DNA from: Chondrosia reniformis
Taxonomy: Eukaryota > Porifera > Demospongiae > Chondrillida > Chondrillidae
DNA: 64,000 nt
NCBI GenBank assembly: GCA_947172415.1
Contig: OX359193.1
Span: 6,008,501 to 6,072,500, forward strand
Direction of reading: 5' to 3'
How positions within the stretch are numbered: position 1 is the first letter of the stretch; each line of letters opens with the position of its first letter. The notes beneath the pieces are model-generated. The model saw only the letters and a program-made list of their open reading frames with translations, had not been told where the DNA came from and ran no database searches. Positions 59,401 to 64,000 of the stretch are shown here, one piece after another. The position numbers and the translations under genes were made by a program.

Positions 59401-62166
59401 TCCATCTAATACAGGGAAGAATATAATCACATGATAGTCACATGATAGATGCAGATGATACAATTCTTACAAGTGATTCATTTTCAATTTTCAATGCCTT
59501 TAGTCTGCCATCCAGCTGCTTGGCAAGGTTTGTGAGTTCCTTGTTTCTTGTACGATAATCTGAGAGCTTCTTCTCAATCTGCTTCCGGTCCAAGGCACTA
59601 GACAGATCCTCTGTGCTACTTGATATCATGGAGGAGGGTAGTCTGGCAGGGGAGGCCACAGGCAGAGCAGCCTTCTTTCTCTGTTAAGAAAAAGTAACAC
59701 ACATCAGCACTCACATCACTACCTGATACAGACTGAAATTAATCTTTAGAGTGACTTAGGCCTCCAAGCTCTACTAAAGGACTATATCCATCGATATCCT
59801 GGACTACATCTCACAACTAACAGCTCAAGGCTGAGGACACCTATATTTATACTTCTTGTGAGCTGTACAAGACATTCCCTACCTCTGTGACCTCAGTTAT
59901 ATTTTCCTTATCCCAATCTGAATCACTATCTTCATTGAAAAGGTTTATTGATGAAATTTGAATAACAATACTTCTACCATTTAATGACTCAAGTACTTCT
60001 TTGGCAGCCATCTTAACTTCACCATGGTAACAAAGTTTAACACTTTAGAAAATCTCTTCAGAGAAATGTGCTAAATTTATGCATTTGAATCCAAATTAAC
60101 ACCTCACTTGGATCATAATTAAAATAAAACTATTCAAACAACTGCAATATAAATGACAACAGTTGACTGTAAGCCATACATGTTAGATGTCTGGTCGTCA
60201 TCATGTGTACTGCTTGGAATGATGTCAATGTGGTACAGCCATATTAATTACAAACCATCCTTCTAAGGTATGTTCAGCGGGCTCAAACATTATAATCATG
60301 TGACTATCACATGCTTACCAGAGATGCTACCTGTTGCTTCTGCTCCATTAACTGTTCCTCTAGTCTCTTATTAAGTTTCTCCAGATCAGCAACCTTCTTC
60401 TGCAGCAGACTGTATGTGTGCTAGAGGAGGAGGGAGATATGTCACTACATAAGCACACATACGTAAGTACAGCCTCCAAACCACAACAAGTCATGTAGCT
60501 ACATATATCAATATTCCGAGTACTTCATATTCAAAGGAATTGTCTATCACTAATGTACCGAAGATCTTGAAAAATCTCACATTCAAAGCTCTCATAAAAC
60601 ATGTACCATAGGAATAAAAACCTGATTGTTAAGTGGCATTTGGTATGTCATACGTACGTATGTAAGTACATACCATATAAAGGTTAATGGTTATATATAG
60701 TTACAGGAAGTCTAGTAGTAGAATATATTCTAATAAATACATACGTGTATGTGTTTATAAAAAGGTTCTCATCCACTAAAGGTATGCAATTAATTGCCAC
60801 TTATGGACAAGCTAGCAAATACCAGCATGCACCAGATAGTATAAGATTTGATTATACAGGGCATTAACTTGAAACCTTAAAAAGCCGATCTCTGTATCAC
60901 ATTTGTAATGGGATTACTATTAAGTTAGTGATTGACATTCCGCAAAGTCTGAGAATAATTAGCTTTGCACACACCGTAAAACAATATAAACAGTAAGAAA
61001 GGGAACAACCATTTAGAAACACTACGATCACATCACTGGAAACTGAAAGTAAACATTTTTACATCCCAGTAAAATGGCTACAGTTTCCACAAACACTTGA
61101 AACAGCCATAACCCATATTGACCTACGTAGTACATCTATTACACCAGGGTCTGACAAGATATCAAGAAAGGTAAAATTCCCAGAAACAGCTGTCTGGCCC
61201 AGTGGAGAAGGAGAAAACTCTTGTAGCCTCATCCAAGGCTCTCACTAGGTTTTTATACTGGTCCCTTTTGCCTAAAGTACAGCAGATATAGCAGTTGAAA
61301 ATGGTGTGTTATGCAATGCTTACTGCAGAAGGAACTCCGGCTGACTCCTTTAAATACATCCTCTGCTGCTGTTCAAGGCTGTCCTTCAGTCTAGATATCT
61401 CATCTAAGAGATTCATCTTCTCCATTTCTGTGTATTCAACTCTCTGTTCCACGTCCACCACTTCCTGTTCTCGCTCCATCAGACGTCTCTCTGCCAACTG
61501 AAGACGAGCCGATTCCCGAGCTGCTTCACTCTTTGCTTGTTTCAGCATCTTTGCTATCTCCATCTTGTGATCTTGCACCAACCTGTTATTGGTCTCCAGC
61601 ATCTCCCTATTCGCATCCTGTAGCCGCTTCACTTGGTCCTTTAACCTGTCGTTTTCCTCACTCCTAACAAACACTTCTTTGGCAAGCTTCACCTCCTTTG
61701 CGGACGTGGGATCCTGGCCGCTGTACTGATCTATGACACGCTGACGTTCAGAGTCCACTGTCGATTTCATCTTCTCCTCATATTCTAGGGAGAGCCTTGT
61801 TTTCACTTCCTTAATTTCATCCTTCTTCTCTCGAAGAAGCTTCTTGACCTCTAAATCTTTCTGCTTGATCAGACGTTCCTCAGTCAACTTTAGTTCATTC
61901 CGTTTCTCCTGATCCTTCCTACTGACTGCTTGCTCCAGTTGCTGTTTGTGTTTCTTTTCTAATTCCTCTTTCTTGCTCTTCAAATCCTTGTTGTGGTTAC
62001 GAATAAGTTGCCTCGATTTCTGTTTCTCTGCCTCCAGTTCTCCTTTGGCTTTCAAGAGCTGTCTCCGCAACTCTTCCATGGCTCTGCTTTGGGTGGGAGA
62101 GGATGATCTGTTCGTACTGTCACTGGTGAGGGAGTTCTTGCTGCTTGTCCCAGCCTTGCTTGCCAT
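50403..62166 (-). CDS. RIMBP: Rim-binding-protein-like scaffold: coiled coil, SH3, three FN3, two SH3
   Basis: RIM-BPs link calcium channels and RIM at presynaptic active zones in bilaterians. Exons: 62166-61324, 60420-60319, 59680-59471, 59405-59256, 58839-58789, 58607-58527, 58252-58028, 57693-57397, 57110-56946, 56111-54843, 54679-54592, 54514-54413, 54327-54119, 53977-53896, 52909-52701, 52553-52472, 52338-51664, 51518-51400, 51246-50968, 50818-50747, 50618-50403. They total 5,526 nt (1,841 residues plus TAA), every junction in phase. Residues about 20-730 are heptad-rich coiled coil. A Ser/Pro-rich linker follows. SH3-1 at about 1090-1155 has ALYDYDPAKQSPNPNPETELP, the RIM-BP hallmark. 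FN3-1 and FN3-2 (1195-1388) are near identical, and FN3-3 (IPPVNLNLQP-like start) is distinct. SH3-2 (FYRALHEYNP) and SH3-3 (AIYDYDPIKDSPNGPEA) follow, then an acidic tail. The domain order equals RIM-BP. Confidence 0.9.
52359..53012 (-). repeat. Tandem duplication of the FN3 exons, downstream copy
   Basis: Near-identical to 53784-54428 (period about 1,423 bp; only a few substitutions seen, for example SGDPP versus SADPP). Contains FN3 exons 52909-52701 and 52553-52472 and ends with the last about 20 bases of the preceding exon plus its donor, now stranded in an intron. Confidence 0.9.
53013..53103. repeat. 32-bp tandem repeat at the duplication junction
   Basis: Three copies of a unit with GTACTTAATGAAAAGGTACG and TACATAGA(G/T)AAA. 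It is also present singly at 52359 and 53784, the start of each duplicated block. Confidence 0.85.
53104..53783. mobile_element. 680-bp non-autonomous TIR element with GTAC target duplication
   Basis: Left end GGTACGGTTCATAAAAAAGG is the inverse of the right end CCTTTTTTATGAACCGTACC. Imperfect similarity continues inward through GGTTAAC-rich palindromes. GTAC occurs directly at both outer edges (53100-53103 and 53784-53787). No transposase frame is present. It lies in the intron between the two duplicated FN3 exon sets. Superfamily not assignable by eye. Confidence 0.82.
56735..56812 (+). repeat. Hammerhead-like dispersed repeat, copy f (internally deleted)
   Basis: Retains AACAAGAAGACAGAGACTCCCAGGGTCA on the 5' side. 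It then jumps to GGTGAAACG and to CCTCATCAAAAGCTCTATGG, losing stem II and most of stem III. It lies in a Rim-binding-protein intron. Confidence 0.65.
59883..60011 (-). CDS. Probable alternative first exon of the Rim-binding-protein-like gene
   Basis: Begins ATGGCTGCC in a favourable context (AAG before ATG). It encodes 43 residues, MAAKEVLESL to ENITEVTE, with an acidic stretch NEDSDSDWDKEN, and ends at a GTAGGG donor in phase 0, matching the exon at 59680. The sequence upstream of the ATG is not pyrimidine-rich, so an internal exon is less likely. Use would drop the first 315 residues of coiled coil. Confidence 0.6.
61146..61252 (+). repeat. Hammerhead-like dispersed repeat, copy g
   Basis: Carries the best 3' half of the family: TTCCCAGAAACAGCTGTC followed by TGGCCCAGTGGAGAAGGAG. 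The 5' box is CTGACAA instead of CTGATGA and about ten bases are inserted before stem II. It lies in the first intron of the Rim-binding-protein gene. Confidence 0.75.
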
Positions 62167-62865
62167 GGATACGCGTTAAAGTCGGGAGATCGTACCTTTT
62201 GTGTTTTGGGAAAGTGGTGCAGTCTAATACGACGTGAATAATCTTATTTCGGGTATAAATAAATCTTGATTGCCGCCAGCAGCTAAAGCTTACGTTAGAA
62301 AGTATAAATAGAAACTCCTGTTTTCTACGGGAAATGACAGAAATGACCCCAAAACGTGGCCAGCACGAACGAACAGTCTGTTATCACAACAATAAGATGT
62401 TCTAGGCTGTTCGTTGGGTCTTCTTGGTGCCAAACTTCATGCGTTTCGACCGTTTCAAGAAAAATTCACTTCAGGGAGGTCCCTGATGTAGTACAAACTC
62501 ATTTAATATGCATAACTATCACTATATATTCGGCACCTCAGACGTTAGCAATACTACCACAAAATGATTGATACGTCTATGTATTCCATATAAATTACAC
62601 AACGATATTCACGAGTTCGAGGGACTGCGAATTCGTGGTCATCTAAACGCCTTGGTTGATTAGTCAATTAGACCTATATGTTAACATCATCATGTCATGT
62701 GATTATTACTTGCTTGTTTTATTATACTTTGATACTGTGTCTATATACATAAAGTGTGCAGTATGTCTACCAACAAATGCTATCAACACTGAGACAAATC
62801 TATAAAATAATTCAAGCAATATGGTACAACAAATTAATTTATTCATTTAATTCATCAGGCACAGT
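62167..62865. promoter_or_regulatory. Upstream region of the Rim-binding-protein-like gene
   Basis: About 700 bp between the gene's ATG and the stop codon of the next minus-strand gene. The first about 250 bp contain scattered CpGs (GATACGCGTTAAAGTCGGGAG near the start). No TATA box or conserved element is identifiable. Confidence 0.5.
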
Positions 62866-64000
62866 TCATTCTCCAACCCTACCTCCACTCAAGTCAAACA
62901 CACAGCCAGTATTAAAACTAGCTTCTCGGGAAACTATGAATTTAGTTATAGCTGCTACCTCTTCAATTGTCCCACATCTGTAGATTATCAAGGAGTACAT
63001 TAATAATTAAGTAAATGTTATATCACTATCATTATCCATATCATTATAGCATAGAAGTATTAATAAATAAATATATGTAAAAATATGTAAAATTTAATAT
63101 AGTTTGAGAGAGATGTGTGTGATGAAATGACACTACTTTGTGTAGTAGATGTGGTATTTGATACAAATAGATGCACAAATCATCCAATTAGTGACACTCA
63201 TACCTTTTCATGGGTATCTTGTCAATCATTGCTTATGACTGTTGAGGAGCCATGCCTCTAACTAAATTAGTCCAAATTGTGGCTGGTGCTAAGGTATTTA
63301 TGGTGATTCCAGTTTCTGCATATTCTTTCCCTACAGCCTTGGCAAATGCAATAACAGCACCTTTACTGGCACTGTAGGCAGATTGACCTGGGTTACCCTG
63401 CGAAACAATGAAAACTATAAATTAGCTTGCAATAACTCTAGTGGATTGACGGAAAATTCTACAAATTTATTTGATAACTGCTATTTATTAAATTTAACAC
63501 ACACAATTAAAATAAATAATAAATAAATATTTAAAAAGCAATCATCATAGTTTCAAATGTGATATGGTAGCTACTTCAAACAATATCGTTGTGGTATTAC
63601 AGATTCTCTACCCAGCACACACACGTGCATACGACGTGTTTGCTTACAACTATTCCTGAGATGGATGCCACCAGAAGGATTCGTCCATAATTAGTTTTCT
63701 TCATTTCCCCCAGTGCATATTTAGTCATGATAAATGATCCTCTAGTGTTGACTATAGAAGAGATACACGAAGGATGTAGATTGTAAATATAGCACACTAT
63801 ACTCTGCTTACTAGCGTAAACTCTATCAAAGTCTTCAACTGAGACCTCATCAGATTTGATACCATTTGGTCCTATTATACCTGTGCAATTCACCATAACA
63901 TCCAGACGATCAAACCGCTTCCTAAAATCCTCAAATGCACTCCTGACAGACTCCTCTTCGGAAACATCCACCTTATAAGTAGCTATGCTGTCACCATGTC
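62866..64000 (-). pseudogene. Short-chain dehydrogenase/reductase, partial, with an in-frame stop
   Basis: NAD(P)-dependent oxidoreductase of the classical SDR family, FabG-like. Exons: beyond the window end to 63812, then 63751-63648, 63397-63204, 62977-62866 (TGA), all in phase. Visible motifs: NCTGIIG (the NAG position), VYA-INTRGSFIMTKYAL, catalytic Ser in LLVASISG, YSASK (catalytic Tyr and Lys), INTLAPATIWT, and C-terminal GTIEEVAAI...GCVFDLSGG. The Rossmann Gly motif is outside the window. In the third exon, after RGMAPQQS, the frame hits TAA (near 63,232-63,234) where relatives have a sense codon, then continues AMIDKIPMKR. One nonsense mutation, a sequencing error or an unusual splice would each explain this. 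Substrate unknown. Confidence 0.75.

Overview
The window is eukaryotic nuclear DNA from an animal. It has multi-exon genes with GT-AG introns (donors often GTAAGT or GTTAGT), metazoan gene families, and no operons. It is AT-rich with frequent TACGTA-type simple repeats. A large intron-poor beta-helix/multi-pass membrane protein and a Rim-binding-protein gene in such a genome make me favour a sponge or another early-branching marine invertebrate. That placement is inference.

Left gene block (1-14.6 kb). The 3' half of a SERCA-type calcium pump runs rightward (219-7625, ten exons, 5' end outside the window). It converges on a two-exon PPM1D/Wip1-like phosphatase on the minus strand (8041-9604). 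The phosphatase is head-to-head, 253 bp apart, with a five-exon POP5 gene (RNase P/MRP subunit, 9858-14627). Introns hold minisatellites, a foldback at a splice donor, and several degenerate copies of a repeat with a hammerhead-ribozyme-like core.

Satellite block (about 14.97-39.70 kb). A head-to-tail array of roughly 120 monomers of about 170 bp occupies some 25 kb. It is interrupted four times by an almost identical 1.1-kb insert whose central part is richer in G+C and CpG. The array shows local higher-order periods of 3 and 4 monomers.

Middle block (39.7-50.4 kb). A single-exon gene encodes a about 1,281-residue secreted-start, multi-pass membrane protein. It is followed by a decayed copy of its own C-terminal part and a broken integrase fragment. 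Next comes a second, diverged locus of the satellite/insert system (46.06-48.6 kb), in which the satellite is inverted relative to the insert and five short hairpin repeats flank the whole.

Right gene block (50.4-64 kb). A Rim-binding-protein-like scaffold gene lies on the minus strand (62166-50403, 21 exons plus one probable alternative first exon). It encodes a long coiled coil, an SH3 domain, three FN3 domains, two further SH3 domains and an acidic tail. Two of the FN3 domains come from a nearly perfect, in-frame tandem duplication, and a 680-bp TIR element sits at the duplication boundary. The window ends in a short-chain dehydrogenase gene on the minus strand that carries one in-frame stop codon.

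All exon boundaries were worked out by eye from splice consensus, reading-phase continuity and family resemblance. No database search was run.
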